From contig JACSVZ010000025.1 of NCBI GenBank assembly GCA_014706295.1, positions 1,987,786 through 2,051,785 of the forward strand: a stretch of 64,000 bases of DNA, in the 5' to 3' direction. This DNA is from Lycocorax pyrrhopterus obiensis. Taxonomy: Eukaryota; Chordata; Aves; Passeriformes; Paradisaeidae. Shown here in pieces: positions 42,435 to 56,791 of this stretch (the stretch's first letter is position 1; each line of letters begins with the position of its first letter). The translations under genes were made by a program, and so were the position numbers. The notes under the pieces are model-generated. The model ran no database searches and was not told where the DNA came from. It worked only from the letters and a program-made list of their open reading frames with translations.

Positions 42435-43260
42435 TAATTATACAACACGGTCAGTGCCAGATTTATCTGGCCGACACTAACCTGGCAAGCAGAGCTCATG
42501 GATTTATGGCAAGCACACTCCCACCTCCTTATTGACCAGCGGCAGGAGGAGGATTTTATCTTTTTGGAGGTCTCCATCACATACTTTCACTCCTATAAAG
42601 GCACAATCCTCGGAGAAGTGATGGCAGGAGAAGCGGGACGGGATTTGTCGGCTGAGCACGGCGTCAGCGTCTCCGAGGGAATGAGCTGAGTAAATCAGGC
42701 AGCTGTTAAAGATTATAATCCTTAACTAGGTAAAACCCTTGGAAATTGCAGCCACGGGGTGAGTGGTGAGAGCTTTCCAGCCAACTCCTGGGGAAGGTGC
42801 TGCCTTTGGATTTAGCCTAATTAATATCAAGTTCAGCCAAGCAAGCCTGGGAGGCGGATGGGCTCCCAAATGGTTCTTTAATGTGCCTTGATTATTTTTT
42901 AAAGGTTTTTTATTTTCCCCCCACTTGTAAATGAATTTAGCGCCGGTGAAAGGTGTTGGATTGACAGCCCTGGAAATACAAGTCCTCGAGGAACAATGTT
43001 TTGGAGTTGTGAAGGGAACAACACTGTGTAATCCAGACGTAAGGGTAATTATTCGCAGTAACAGCTGCTTTTTGCTCTAAATTAAAAAATAGAGACCACA
43101 GGTATCCATCAGAGCATCTGAAACATTTTCAGGTGGCTGAAGCATTGGGCATGGTCAGAGCTGGCTAAACAACACACTGTCCCCGAGCTGCTGAGGCACT
43201 CGGGGCCACGTTTCAGTATTTAATTGCTATTTTCACTTAAAAAACTGCACATTTTTTTCA
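42435..43260. other. Repeat-free stretch, possible conserved noncoding sequence
   Basis: The AT-rich unique sequence contains many developmental factor type words, such as CCTAATTAATATC, GGAACAATGTTTTG (SOX-like) and several TAAT cores, and has no simple repeat. It has no coding potential that I trust. Conservation cannot be tested from one sequence. Confidence 0.25.
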
Positions 43261-44610
43261 GCCCTTAAGCACGGTCTTAACATTGAGCAGGGACCTCAGC
43301 ACCTCCCTGCTCGATACCGCCCGTAAGCAAAGCTGGAAGCTTCCGCCGAGGCTGAACCAAAGCCTTTGGGGTGCACAGAGAGGAGAAAATACCCTGGATA
43401 TATCCCTCCCCACCTCGCTGAACAGGGAGGGTTTTTTGTTAATATACACTGTGGGCCTTCTCTGCGAGTCTGTGCCACTCAGAATGTGTTCAAAGGGCAG
43501 AGTCCAGGCTCTGCAGGGTGTAAACACATCTCCAAATTGTGCTCACTGCGGAGAATCACCATGACAGAGCTAATTAAGGGTCTCTGTGTTCTCCATGCCA
43601 TGTGCTGTCCAGGAGCAGCCCCATATGCTGCAGAAATGGTGTGAGAGGTGGGGAAGGACGTCCGGACCAGGGATGGAGGGAAAGAAGCAGCAGGATGATG
43701 AGGAGCAGACCGAGTCAAAGAAGCATAGTCAATCTGGGCATCTTAAAAAAAAACCTCAGGGAATTTGGGGATAAAAAACCAATATCCCAATGCTAGATGT
43801 TGCATGAAATTAGGAACACTAAAGGCCACATCTTCATCCATCTTCAGACACCCCCAGGATGCAGGAGGTGAGATCTGGGCTTTAGGGTCTTACTTGGGGT
43901 CGTGCAGGATCATCATGGCAAGGAATGGCCTTGATTAGAGTTTTCCCAAGCTGCCCATTAAGCCCCGGGTTCAGCACTTACTTTGGAGGTAAGGATATAT
44001 TAGGTGGAAAAACAAACATGGGGGAAAATGGACACTGAAAGACAGGGAGAACCTGGGCTGAGCTGCTCGCTCCCGAAGGCAGGAGGAAAAGAGTGAGCAG
44101 AGAGAAAAGGAAATGAGGAAAAAGAATAAAAACAAGAGAAACCTCCAGAGGGAGATGCTAATGCAGAGCAGATGTTATCCCACCTGAATCCTGGGGGTTT
44201 TGGCTGCTCCACATCCCTGGAGCACCACAGAGCAGCCGGAGCCCCTCTGAGAGTTGGTGCCTGCTGTGCTCCGCCGTCCCTGGAGGGGCTGCCACAAGGA
44301 GATGGGAGAGGAAAGGAAAATCCCTTTTCTGCTGTTCGCAGTGTGCTTTTTTGGGGTGCATGAAACTGTTTGAAGTGTGTAGTTTTTTTGAAAAGGAAGC
44401 CTGTGGCTCAGTCCCTTTGAAAATTTTTTCTGCTTTTGAGGAAGAGAAGGGAAGTGAAAAGGGATGACACATCTCCTGTCAGTCCTTAGACTGTGTCCTC
44501 AAGATCTGGGACCTGGCACCTTGAAGAAAATGGGAAGCACAGAACTTTAAAGCAATTAAGATGCTATTTATTATAGAAATTCTGTCTCCAGTATAAACAA
44601 GTCTCCATAA

Positions 44611-44694
44611 TTCCTTCCTTCCTTCCTTCCTTCCTTCCTTCCTTCCTTCCTTCCTTCCTTCCTTCCTTCCTTCCTTCCTTCCTTCCTTCCATCC
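44611..44694. repeat. (TTCC)n microsatellite
   Basis: About 20 perfect TTCC units occur with one terminal variant. The minus strand is a pure GGAA repeat, the core of ETS factor sites. Confidence 0.97.
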
Positions 44695-45962
44695 TGTTTT
44701 TAATGCATCCAAGTGATTACTGGAAGTGTTGGTTTTCCAGTCATGGCTGATGTTTCAGGTCCTATTTGGACCTGGAAAATCCCGGTTTCCTGGAATTAGT
44801 GTGTTGCGTGAGTTGGAGGCGTCAATGGTTTCTTTCCTCCTAGTAAAGAAAAATCAAAGCCCCAAAGCTGGTACAAAGTGAGAGCCATGCAAATATTCCC
44901 TCTGGAGCTGCCCCGGGGAAGGCACAGTTGGTCCTTGGTCCCCGGGGCGATGCTGAGCGGAGCATCCCACACAGCCGGGCGCTCAGCCCGGCGCGTGCCA
45001 CACGCCTCCACACCCAGGCCTGGGAATTCCTCACCGAATCCAGCTGGGATTCACTCCTAACAACACCACTGGGGGTATTAAATGTATTATTTGGGGGGGG
45101 GAGGGGTGAGTTTATATGGGAAAAGAATAACCCTGCCCTTGGCTTTGCCCAGACTGCAGGGCTTGTTCTGCTCCCTGCCAGGGATTCCTCTTGCCTTTTG
45201 TTGTTTCCATTGTTTCTGCCTGGTGGGAAGCCAAAAGCACCAGGGAACCTGTTTCTGATTCATCCTCTGTCTCCTTCCCGCTGCTGGAGGATCTCAGCCC
45301 TCTCCGTGGTGCAGAGACGTGGCTCTGGGAAGGGTTAACTCTTCCAGCCGCCTTCCCACATTTTTCCATTTAATTTTGCCTCTGAGGAAACAAACAGAGG
45401 CGAATCCCACCCTCTCCCTGGAGACTCTTTCTTGGCTTGTTCCAGAGAACATGCAAATAATAATTATTTGTCCTATATTTTCTTTCTCGGTGCCTCATTT
45501 CAGCAGCCCGGGGGACTGAGTAAACGAAACGACAAAACGAACAAGGAAGGCAATAAACCCAAATAAATAACCAACTGATAAAACTGGAGTGGGAAGGAGA
45601 TAAAAAAACCCCGACAGCATTCCCCTTGTGGTGTGGAGAGGCTGAAAATGTGGGACAGACGGGTAGGGGCCGTGGAGCTCCGCTGATGGATGCCAGCAGT
45701 GTGCTGGGAGAGATACGAGCACAGATGTCTAGGAAAAGGCCTTAAACCCTCCTTATTCTGGGTAGCGAGCCCGAATGTTTGGGGATAAATCCTTCACGGA
45801 GCAGCAGTGAGATGTTTCAGTGCCTACGTTTGCTTGTATTAAGGTGAAACCCACTTGGGATGGGACCTTCTGGTTCCGCATCCCATGTGCAGCTGTTTCC
45901 ATCCCTTTCACTCTCCTTTTAGTGTTCCTCATTGTATTTTTTGTCCCCCAAATTGGCTCACC

Positions 45963-46223
45963 TCTATATCTATATCTGTATCTGTATCTGTATCTGTATC
46001 TGTATCTATATCTATATCTATATCTCTATATCTCTATATCTCTATATCTCTATATCTCTATCTATATCTCTATCTATATCTCTATCTATATCTCTATCTA
46101 TATCTATATATCTCTATATCTCTATCTCTATCTCTATCTATATATCTATATCTATATATCTATATCTATCTATATCTATATCTATATCTCTATATCTGTA
46201 TCTGTATCTATATATCTGTACAT
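45963..46223. repeat. (TATATC/TATCTG)n microsatellite
   Basis: About 260 nt of mixed TATC, TATATC and TATCTG words in domains: TGTATC-rich at both ends and TATATCTC-rich in the middle. It is open in several frames only because of its composition. Confidence 0.95.
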
Positions 46224-46731
46224 ATAGATCTATACCTCTTCTCCCCTGGCTGTCGGATGTTGTGCCAAACAACCTCTGAAGCCAGATTTAAACCTGAGCT
46301 CTTGCTCAAATCCAGGCTCAGTCCCTGCTCAGGACATGGCTGCTCCTGCTGGACAGATTCCAAACCCATTGGAGTTGTGTTAGGGCTCAAGTTTGGATAA
46401 CGAGCAAAAGACATGTAAGGCGTTTTTTCACTGGAAAAAATGTGTATTTACAAGAAATCACATTGCTTTGCTGGATCAGAGACCATCCAGCTGCAGGGGA
46501 TGAACAAAACTCCTCTCTTGACCCATCACCTTCAATTTCTGCAGGTGCCTCTTAAAAAAAAGAAATCCTGCAGGACAAAAAAAAATTTCCACTGTTATTT
46601 TTCCCAAATGGGAAAAAAAAATCAAGTTGGTGGGTGCACCCCATGGTGTTGAGAAATTCCTAATTCCTTGCCAGGCTGCAGGTCCTGGTTGTGTCTGTGG
46701 TGTGCAGGCTGGAAATACCACATTACATAAA

Positions 46732-46782
46732 CATCATCATCATCATCGTCATCGTCATCATCATCATCATCATCATCGTCAT
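46732..46782. repeat. (ATC)n microsatellite
   Basis: About 17 ATC/CAT units with scattered GTC variants. Confidence 0.95.
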
Positions 46783-46802
46783 ACCTAATAATGCAACACA
46801 AT

Positions 46803-46872
46803 GATCATAGAACTAAAGAATTTTCTGAGTTGTAGATGATGACTCACAAGGAGCATTGAGTTCAACTCCTTT
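46803..46872 (-). mobile_element. CR1 LINE 3' end remnant
   Basis: The plus strand reads ATCATAGAACTAAAGAATTT, TGAGTTGTAG, ACTCACAAGGAGCATTGAG and TTCAACTCCTTTT, an old copy of the CR1 terminus also seen at 34717. Divergence is high. Confidence 0.7.
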
Positions 46873-49800
46873 TACTATTATTATTATTATAATAAATAAC
46901 ATTATGTAATATGTAACATATGCGATATGCAAAGCATAGCACATACAATATGTAATAATACACAACAATAAAATACAGACAGAGTCAATGTCTTGCTCTG
47001 GATGCAGCCAGTATTTCCAAGGCATTTTCCCATCTAACCAAAGAGCAACTCCGTATTTTTCTTTCCTGGAGCAGCGGATTTGTGCCTTTCCCTCTAATCT
47101 CTCATCTCCAAACTCCTCGGAGCCGATAATGAAAAACTTCCCGCTGCGTTGGGCCCTCTGCTTTTCCAGATTAAGAAAGGCTCCTCGAGGAAGCCGACAA
47201 CCATAACAAACCCATTTGCTAAGATAACATTTTTCCAGGATCGTGGCTGCTTCCCTACACGTGCCTCAGCTCAGCCCCTGCGGATAATAAACGTCCACGA
47301 CCAACAAACCCTGCCCGGAGCGTGCCCTGCCAAGGTGATCCCCACCCCAGCACACCCCGTGGGGGATTTGGGCTGAATCAGAGCCAAACAAGGCACGTGG
47401 GAGTGGGTTTGGGGATGCTCTGAGCCGCTGCCTCCTGCATCCCACCCATCAGAAAGGACCAGCTCCGGAGGCCACTGCACCTCTCCCTCCTGGGTCGCCT
47501 TTTCCTTTACCCTCCTGGCACATCCCTGCTCGCATCTGCCAAGGATAACCCCGTTCTCAGGAGTGTTTGTGCAGTCTGCGCTTCCATGTTTACTCACATC
47601 GGGCTTGTTTAAAGCCAGCTTGACAGGAAAATGGATGTGTGTGGTTTTTTCATGACCCAGGGCAAGATGACATTCACCCCCCTTCCCCCAGCCCAACATT
47701 GCCTCGGTGCAGGGACAGCAAACCCAATCCACAGTGCAGGGATTTGGATCCATGTGCCAGAAAACAGGGAGAGGTGAGAGGAAAACGAGCAGCGCAGGAG
47801 GATGGTGCATGGATTTTGTTGTGAAGGAGGGAAAGGAATGTCCTTCCCAGTCGATGTCACCCCCATTTACACCAGTTGGTGATGAGACCTCTCCCGTTTC
47901 AGGGCTGCTCGAGATGGAAAACGATGCTTGAGGGCTTGGCTGTTGGGTTAGAAAAGGTGCTCAGCATCCCTTTCCCTTTGGAAAGCAAAGCCCACAAAGC
48001 CTCAGAGATGACACTATTGCCCTAGAAAGGTGGAAGTGAAGGTGTGAGAAAGACGCAGACGGGAAAGGAACAATTATGAAAACCCTCTAGACTTGCAAAA
48101 ATTGGGATGCTCCTGCTCAGAGATTAGGAGAGCTCAAAAAAAGCCTATTTTCCTAAATTGCGCAAATCACTTCTCAAGAAATCTTATAAATGCCCCATAG
48201 AGAAGGAAAGCAGGTTTGATTGCACCTGATGGCAACAGGATTGGTTCCCAGCAGGAGGCTTTTTTGGGCAGTGGATTGTGGGAACTTGGATGGATTGACC
48301 TTGGACTTAGATCGGAGCAGGGGGAAGGGACATTCCCCAGGGAGGAGGGAAACAGGAGCATCAAAGCAGGGAGAAATTCCTCCTTGTTCGCTGATTTCTT
48401 CAGAGATCTAAATATCACAAACAGCCCGAGGAGACTGCGCAGCAGATGGGATTTGGGCCCTTGGGGCAGCTTTGTGTTCCTGCCACTAAGAATCCATCAT
48501 GAGAATCTGATCTTGGGAGGCTGCAAAGCTGCAGACCCAGGAGGCTTGGGCAGCTTGGGAAACTTCAGAGTTCTGCCTTGCCCTGGACCTTGGACAGGAG
48601 CCCAGCTCCCATCCTGCTCCGTTTAAGCCGTGCCACTGAGCCCCTTCCCAGCCCTCGTCCCCAAACCTTGCCTTGCTGGGTCCAGCTCTGCAAGACCCCC
48701 TTGAGTCCCACACACCAGACCCCAAACATCCAGTGAAAGCCGCTTTTGTCCCAAACCCACATCCTCACCCCTTTCCTTCTTCCAAGGACTCTTGCACCCA
48801 AGCAGAGTCATCTCTGCTGTCGTCACAAGCTTTCCCACTGTCCTTTCCTGGCACTGCTGACTTGCTCCAGCCTTTTCTGGATGTCCCTTTCCTGGGGACA
48901 TCTTGCACTCATCAGTGCAGTCCCAGCCCTCCTGCTCGTTGCACAACCCGGCTCCAACGCCAGGACCTGGACAGCATTTCTGCCTGCTTTGCTCTGAGTG
49001 ATCCTTGCAGGGAGTTTATTTATCTCCTTTGTGGTCCCTTGTGCAATTTGTGTAAAGTCAGGGTGCTGGCCTCCAGCAGGACACACAGGAATTACGGGGC
49101 TGCTCAGATTTCCCCGAATTTCGACATTCTGACTTTAGGGGGTGGAAAAGAAGGGTGAATTTTCTGTTAAATTTAGGAAATTTATTGGGATTTATTTCAC
49201 AGGTATTCTGTGATCAACGGACACAATCCAGGGTCAAGAGACAGCAAAGCATCCTTGCACGCAGCATCTTCTTCACGGTGTCCAAAAAAGTCTTGGGTGA
49301 ATTAAGGCTGGGGATGAGAATTTTCCAAGCTCTTTGAGATTTTGGGGATTGCTGCAACCCCTTAAGCTCTGGCTGGCTCATCCTTTGGGTTTTCCTTTGA
49401 AAAAAATCCCAGTTTAGCACCTGCCTTGCAGAGCTTGGCCTCCTCCCACCTCTCCATGAAGGGGAGCAGGAATCGGGTTGGGCATTTGATGGGTCCCAAA
49501 CCCACCCCAGGGGTCCAACCAGAAGTGCTGAACCTCTGGAGGTGTGGAACCCCTGGAAGTGCGGGGACGCCCTCGTTATGGGGTGATTTTGGGTTGTGCT
49601 TTAACAAGAGGAGTGCGGGTTGCCCCTACAGTGGTGCCTCCCCAGAACTCTGCTTTTCACTCTCGAGTGCTTAATGGCTTGTGTTTATGAGAGCTAAAAA
49701 TATTTACATGGGGAGGAAGGGGCAGGGAGAGGGGACGTTGCCTGAAGATTTTATAGGGCATGTTTGGGAAAGAGGCTTATATAAAAATAATGTGGTATTA

Positions 49801-52800
49801 AAGAAAAAAAGCCAAGCACAACCCAACAACAACCCAGGACAAGGCCCCTGCGTGACCCCAAGGGTGATGCTGGAGGATGGACCCCCGGCAGGAGCCCAGT
49901 CCTTTGGAAACTTTGCCCAAATTTCATGGCCAGGAGGGTTGATGTCGTGACCTGAGCTTTCCCCAGCATTTTACCCGGTCCCAACCTCTCACATTCTGCT
50001 ACCAGCAGTCCCAGAGGAGGGAGATTTGGGGGTGATGCCGACTCTGGGAGGATAAAGGGCTCAGACAAAACCCAAGCGGGGCTGCTGGCGAGGAGCAGGA
50101 GGAATTTCGGCACAGGACAGCCTGGATGCCGTCTGGCCGGGCCTCTGCTCCCGCCTTGCACGTTAGAAATATGAAGTGCTAATTCCCTTCTCCCCGGGGG
50201 CTGGGCCAGCGTGAGCCGGGGTTATCGGCGCGGCCAGGACACCCTCCGGAAAGGCCACGCAAGGGGCAACGGGCGGGATCCAGACCCCAGGCACGGCCAG
50301 TCCAGCTCTTTGGCTTTATTTTTAAAGGGCATTTTGTTTCCAGCGAGGAATCGATGACGTCCGTCACCCTGAGAAAGGAGCGCCTGTGCCCCACCACCAT
50401 GAGCCGTTGTTGTGCTGCTGAGGGCCCCGCGACGTATCGGTGCGCCGCTGCGGCGGCGGGCACAGGCTGCACATTGTGTGAGGCATTCCCAGGGGTGGGC
50501 CGGGGCCTCGTGGCACTGCAGAATGTCAGCACAGCCCTCCCCGCTGGCGTGAGCCCCTCGGGCGGTCAATGGGATATTGTGTCTGAGAGCCGCGGGTGGC
50601 ACGGAGCGGCGTGGGGTGTGGCACGGGGGTCAAGGACATAAAGCGACGCCAAAGTCTTTCACTCGTGCTTTTCAACGCTCTCCATCTCCTCCCATCCCAG
50701 CACACCTTGGAGGTCTGAGCAGCAAGCACCAATATTCAATGTTAAAGCCTGACAAGACCAAACGAGGAGCTCAGGGTACAGGAGGCGTCTCCCGGAACAG
50801 GAATGGGTCTGTCTGGGGTGGCAAACGGCAGCAGGGTCACTGGGAGCTCCCACTGCTGCTCCATCAGGGAAGGAAAAGCACGGTGAGACAAGCAACATGG
50901 TGCTCAAGGACCCTGGGAGCACTGCCAGGCCCTTTGCTCTGGACCAGGGCTCAGGATGGTTTGCAGGAAGGCAAATTACTGGGAACAGCTCTGCACTGGA
51001 GTTCAGAGCCCAAATATGGTCTGATCCAAATTTTGCTGCTTTGCCTTTGTTTCAGCCATGAGCTGAACCCAAACCAGGCCCGAGGCCGTCGGTATTTGCT
51101 CAGCAGCGATGCTTGGGGTTGATGGTGCAGGTTTGCACACCAAGGAGAGCAGTGAGGGCAGGGTCCCTGCACAGGGTGTGGCTGTTTTAGGGGTAACAGC
51201 CTCCCTGCTTATTAGGAGCCTTGTGCCAGCAGGTTTTGGGATAACCGGTGACAGCAGCTGCATTTGTTGAATTTTCGGTGGTTTGGAGCATGGTGAAGTC
51301 AACAGAAACCTCCTGCGAGTTCTAATGGGAACGGGGTTGGGGCCGGAAGGAATCTGCAATCTGAACGCCCACAGACCCCATGGACATCTGGACACGGACC
51401 TGACTTCTTCCGTGGTCCTGAGCCACTGCTGAGGTCACACATTCCTCAAGGAATAAGCCCCAGATTGATGTTGCAGACAGAGTGAGTTTGTCCAGCAAAT
51501 CCCTACCTGGAGTCCTACCTGGCCTCCGGGAGTGATGGCACCAGGAGACATCTGCAGTTGTGGCACAACCACAGGCTGCTGGCACGTCCCACCAGCAGGA
51601 CGATGGCTCCAAGAAGAAGTATGACTTGATGCTCTCTGTGGCCTCCAAAAGGAGAAATCCTGGGTTGCTGAGGTTGATGAGACCCCCTGGTCCCTCACAG
51701 CTGAGCTCAGGAGGTGTCTGATTAAAGGACGGGGTCCTCAGCAGTTAACCCTGAGAAGGAGAAGGCAGCATCAGTCTCTGTTCCCAAATTCCTACTTCAT
51801 CCACATGGCATAGTTTTCCCCACTTGAATTCCTCATGTCTACTCAGACACATCTGACGTTTGTCCCCAGCACGTCTGGGTGACTGGAAAGAGAAAACAAG
51901 AGTTGGGAGGATGGAGATAAGGTTTCTGCTGCTGGAAATCTGTTTATCTCCCTGGTCCCAGGGTTACCTGCAGCATGTAAGAAATTCTCCATGAAAAATC
52001 AAGTCCAAGACTCCCAGGAAAAACCTGCTTTCCTGCCTGCCTCACATTGCATCGATGCTCTGCAGACAAAATCACCCTCTGTGCCCAACACGGATGATTT
52101 TTTTCATGCATCTTGGCCCCACCAAGCGGCCCTGAAGCCTGGCCATAAACAATGAGTCAGCTAATCCAAACCACACGGCCGTAAAACGCTGGAGGTCAAC
52201 CCAGTGCACGGTCCAGATCCTGAAAAGCAGAACTGCATCTTGAGCACAACCAGTAACGAGACAGGGATGGAGGAACAGCCTCCCCTTGGCAGGGCAGCAG
52301 AGCCGAGGCCCCAGGAGCAAGTGGGACAGCACCCAGTGCCACCAAGGAGCAGAGCTGGCTCTGGTGGCGCCCACCTGGGACACAGCTCCCAGGAAGGTGT
52401 TGGCTTCCCCATCTCCCGGACTGCTTTGCTCTGCAGATCCTTCCCACTTGACAGTCTCTGGACCAAGTTCTCTGTTCTTCTGCTGCCCCATCCTTTTCCT
52501 TTGGGGGTTATTTCCATCCCCAGTTCCCTGCACTTCCCTCTCTTTTGTTTGCCCCTTCCCCACCTTTCTCTCCTCGGAAAAGCCTGGCTGGGACATGCTC
52601 ACATGAAGTTACACCCGACCTCCCAGCTGCCAGCTCTGCCTTTGGCCCATTGCTCCAGTTTCATATTTGACTCTAATTCCACAATTTATACAGCAGAGAG
52701 CTCTAGGCCAAACTGACTGTCTCGGGAACCTGCCAGAAACCTCAGCTTTTCCTAAGCCTTACAAACATTTCCTGCCTCCATCCCTGCACCTGCTGTCCGT

Positions 52801-53298
52801 GCCGTGCCTCCAGCCAGGATGCTGGGCCATCCAGGGGAAGGGATGCCCACAGGGTGCCCTGAGCTGCCTGATCTCGCTTGCATTGAGACTGGCTGCTCCT
52901 CGTGCTGATGGGGAATGAGCTAATGACACTGCTCCCCTGGGATAACACTGTTTTTCTGGCAGGTCGGGCACCAGCCCTGTCCAAAAAGCGCATTTCTGCT
53001 CAACGCCGTTTGCAGCTTTTCTATCACGTGGCGCTCCACGGCTGGAGCATCCTTTGGAGGGAGGGGTGCCCACATCCTGTGTCCAGAACCCGGGGGGAGG
53101 CTGGGATATCAGGAGGAGGATTTGTCAGTGACTTTCTCTTCCTGCAATATCTGAGGGCTGTAAAATGCTCCCCTGAGGCTGGAACAGGGAAGAACAAAGC
53201 CGGCACCTCCTGTGTGCCCTCGGGCCTTCCAAGAGGAGGTTACGGGAGCAGGGACAGGGACAGGCATGCAGGCATCCCAGGCAAAGGGATATCCAGGA

Positions 53299-53415
53299 AC
53301 CACAGAATCCCAGAGTGGTTTGGGCTGGAAGGGATGTTAGAACTCATCTCATTCCAACCCCCCCACACCTTCCACTAGACCAGGTTGCTCCAAGCACATC
53401 CAAGCTGGCCTTGAA
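53299..53415 (-). mobile_element. CR1 LINE fragment
   Basis: The plus strand shows CACAGAATCCCAGAGTGG, GGGCTGGAAGGGATGTTAG, CTCATTCCAACCCC, CAGGTTGCTCCAAG and CCAAGCTGGCCTTGA, the complement of a CR1 3' part. It is a short minus-strand copy. Confidence 0.9.
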
Positions 53416-55822
53416 AAGGAGAGCACCAGCTTGTAAGCTGTGGAAAGAGAAGAAAGGAAAGCCTTCAACTCCTGCCTCCAAGACCGCTTGCTCATCTGAA
53501 CCATTGTGCTCCATCCTTTTCCATTTTTACATAAGAAAACCAAAGCATCGGCTGCAGCAGATGGAAGTGGAACATCCAGGGGAGATAAAGCCAACGACAC
53601 GATAGGGGTTTTATCTTCCCGGGCCACTGGGAGATTCTTTTGCAATTGAACTGCAATGTCCTTTTTCATGTTATTTTTCCTCCTCCAAATGTTTTCTGAC
53701 CAAACAAAACCTTTGGGGATGTAAACAAGCAGTGGGGTCAATAAAAAGGTACTTTTCTTGTTAATACCACAATGTGTTTGAAATAAAGTCAGCACAAAGC
53801 AATAAACTGTGCCTCAGCTTGCCCTGGTTCTTTTGGTGAAACAAATGCTTTTTAATCCTCCTTCTGCTGGGAATGGACCAGCTCATCTCAGCCAGGATGC
53901 TGTAAATTATTGAGCACCATCTGCATGGCACCTGATTTATGAACTCCATTTATTTGCATGCGACACGCGATGTCCTTTTCCTAATTGGAGCCAGTTCTGC
54001 TTTGCTGAGCAGCCAAACAGCCCCTCTCCATTGGTCCTGCTCTCATCCATGCACTGAGGAGGCTTTCTGTGGGTGTTACACTCGAGGACAAATATCTAAA
54101 ATAAATGTTAAAATTGGGATAGAAAAAGGATGGGCAGCAGCCGGGGCATGAAGAGTTGCTCTGCAGAAGACTAAGGCAAAATCTGGCACTGAGGGCGGGA
54201 GTTCATCCATAAAGCTGATCAAAAGGTGAATTCAGAACTTAAATTCATCACATTGGTGCTGTCCTTAGTGAGCAGTGGATTGAAAGCAGGAGGTTTCGCA
54301 GGTCTGGTTGGCAGCGTCCAGGGCTCCAGTCGCAAAGGACAGAAAGCATTCCTCCTTGTGTACATTACCTGAATATTTGAGCTCGCCCTGAGCCCTGAAA
54401 CAATGATTTCAGACTCAAGTTCGCTTCTGTAATTCCTCCTGGCAGCTGGCTCCATCAGTCCCTGGAACAGGCAGGTAGCTCGAGCTCTGGCGAGTGCTGA
54501 TTTACCGGCTTCAGCGAGGAAATCAGCACAAAAATCATCACAGTGGTGCTTTTTTCAAGCAGATATTTTTCCAAGCAGAGCCTTCTCACAGGGAAGGTGA
54601 AAGTCCTGGGACCCAGCCACAACAGCCCTCCTGGCTTATTTTGGGAGACAAACCCACAGGCTGCTCTCCACCAATGTCCTGAGTCCTGCTCCCACTGGCA
54701 AAGGCAGCGTCCAAACCAGGATCCCTGTGGTGTGGAGGGATTGGGGCATACCGGGAAAGGAGCACAGCTGGAAGCAGCTCGTGCCTGCATTAAGCGTGCA
54801 TTGCCAACCGCTCTGCTAGCGGGGATCCAGCATGGAATCTGCGCAAGTAGGGGTGGGCTCAATGGCTCCATGCACAGCCAGGAGCTCTTGTCCTGTGTAA
54901 ATCCATTGTGGTCCAACTTGCTCCCTGCTCTCGCAGAGCAAACAGAGGGCAGTGATGCCCCTTAGTGAACCGACAGTGTGATGTTACAAGGGGGATGCTG
55001 GAGCAGTGTAAATGAGCCAGGGTCTGTGATTCCCGCATGGAATGGTGTCTCTCCGTGCATGTTCTGCTGGCCAGTACAGGGAAGTGACATTTTCATGCTT
55101 CAAAGCCCCTCTTCCAGTCTGGGCTGTGTGATCCGAGCCAAAGTGCAGCCCTAATCCATCATCCAAAAAGGGATGTTTGTATATTTATGTAAATGACAGA
55201 TGGAGAGACCCAGTGCTGGAACCAGATGCTTTCCCAAGAAATTGAAGGGCTCGGGATTTAGAAATGCAGGAAGGCAGAGAGAGCCTTTGACAAAAACATC
55301 CCTGCAGCTACTGTTTAAAATACCAATCTGGGCTTTCCACAGGCGAGGGGCTGGGGATGGCAGCACACCATGGAGACCACAAGGCATCTCTCACACAGAG
55401 GATGAGGGAGATGAGGTGACCAGGGGTCCCACAGCAGGTCCATGCTGGAGTGGGAAAGCAGCAGCCAAGTCAACCCTCGGGATTAGAGGAGGTTCTCCTT
55501 TGGCAGTTCCCAACTATTCACATCAGTGGGTAAGTCCTTAACGGGTCAGTAAGCCAGGGAGTTTGAAGAATTGCAGAAGTGAACATCCACCATCCACTGA
55601 GAGCTCACTCTCTCCCAAACAAATATCATCAGGAGGAGGAGATGCCGATGGATCAGTTGCTTTCTGTAACAGCCTCTTCATCCCCCAGTCCCACTGGATC
55701 TCCCCAGTTGGAAATAAAAGGGCAAAGGACAGCAGGGTTGAAACCCATCCACAGCCCTACAAGATACGAGAGCATCTCATATCTTTTGGTGATTTCATCC
55801 TGGCTTGGATTCTTCTTTCCTC

Positions 55823-55850
55823 TTTTTGTTTTTTTTTTTTTTTTTTTTTC
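55823..55850. repeat. Poly-T run
   Basis: A nearly pure T run of about 27 nt with one G. It could be the tail of an old reverse-strand insertion, but no flanking element was recognised. Confidence 0.85.
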
Positions 55851-56767
55851 AATTGTTTGGATTTGGTCATAAGCAGGGAAAAGCTGCTCTTATTACAGCT
55901 GAAAATCTGCCGTGAGACTGGTGTCAGGCAGGTGCAAAGGAAACCTCCTGCAGGATATCCCAGAACGCTGGGCAGTCCCCGCTGGACCTCCAGCATCTCC
56001 TGGCACAAGCCAAAGTCCTTCCCACCCATCCCAGTGGATTAAAATCCATCTGTGTGTTTCTGTAGGGCATGAACCTGCTCCTGGCAGGAGATTTGTCCCC
56101 CAGCCACCCCTGGGAGCAGATGGGTCTCCTCAGCTTCATGGGGTCTGCTTGGAAAAAGCATTTCCCTCACGGATTCAGCAAAGGATGCTGCTCTGGCTCT
56201 TGCTCGGTAACAATAATTCCTGAGAGTCCGAGAAGGGTGTTAACAGTCCAACAAAGCTGTTAAATACGTGCAGGGGGGGCTGGCACACAGGCTGAGTCTG
56301 TAAAAGCACAGGTCAGTTCCCAGGTGCTACCCAGGCACAGGGAAAACTGCTTTTTCAGAGTGTTTTGGAAATTCTCAGCCATCAAGATGGGATCAGCTGC
56401 CAGCTCCTGGGTCTGGCTGGTCTAGGGCATGAGGAAAGCAGCAGAATTTTTGTACTGAAAGCCCCTAAGAAGAGGTTCTTATTCCCTGAAGTGTTCCCTG
56501 CACAGCCCAGGCTCTGCCCGTTCCCAAAAGCCCATGCAAATAATCCTGTTCCATTTTGCAGCCCTGTGTGCGATGGGGTTCACACTGGTGTGGGTGGCAA
56601 TGCCAGAGGGTAAATGAAACCCTTCCCTGGGAGAGGGGTCAATTGGTTTTGGCTGCAAAACTTGCAACATTTTCATTCTTTTTTTTCCAAAAATGTCTCC
56701 TTGGAAAACACCTCGGCGTTTTTATTCAAAGGGAAAACCAAGCCCCTGCTTTTGATTGTGCAAGTTT

Positions 56768-56791
56768 TAAAAAAAAAAAATAAAAAAAAAA
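56768..56791. repeat. Poly-A run
   Basis: Two A runs broken by a single T. No element was recognised next to it. Confidence 0.85.

Noticed and set aside
45820..46400. Open frames rich in Ile, Ser, Tyr and Leu
   Set aside because: They are produced by the TATATC microsatellite in several frames at once, with no protein family features.
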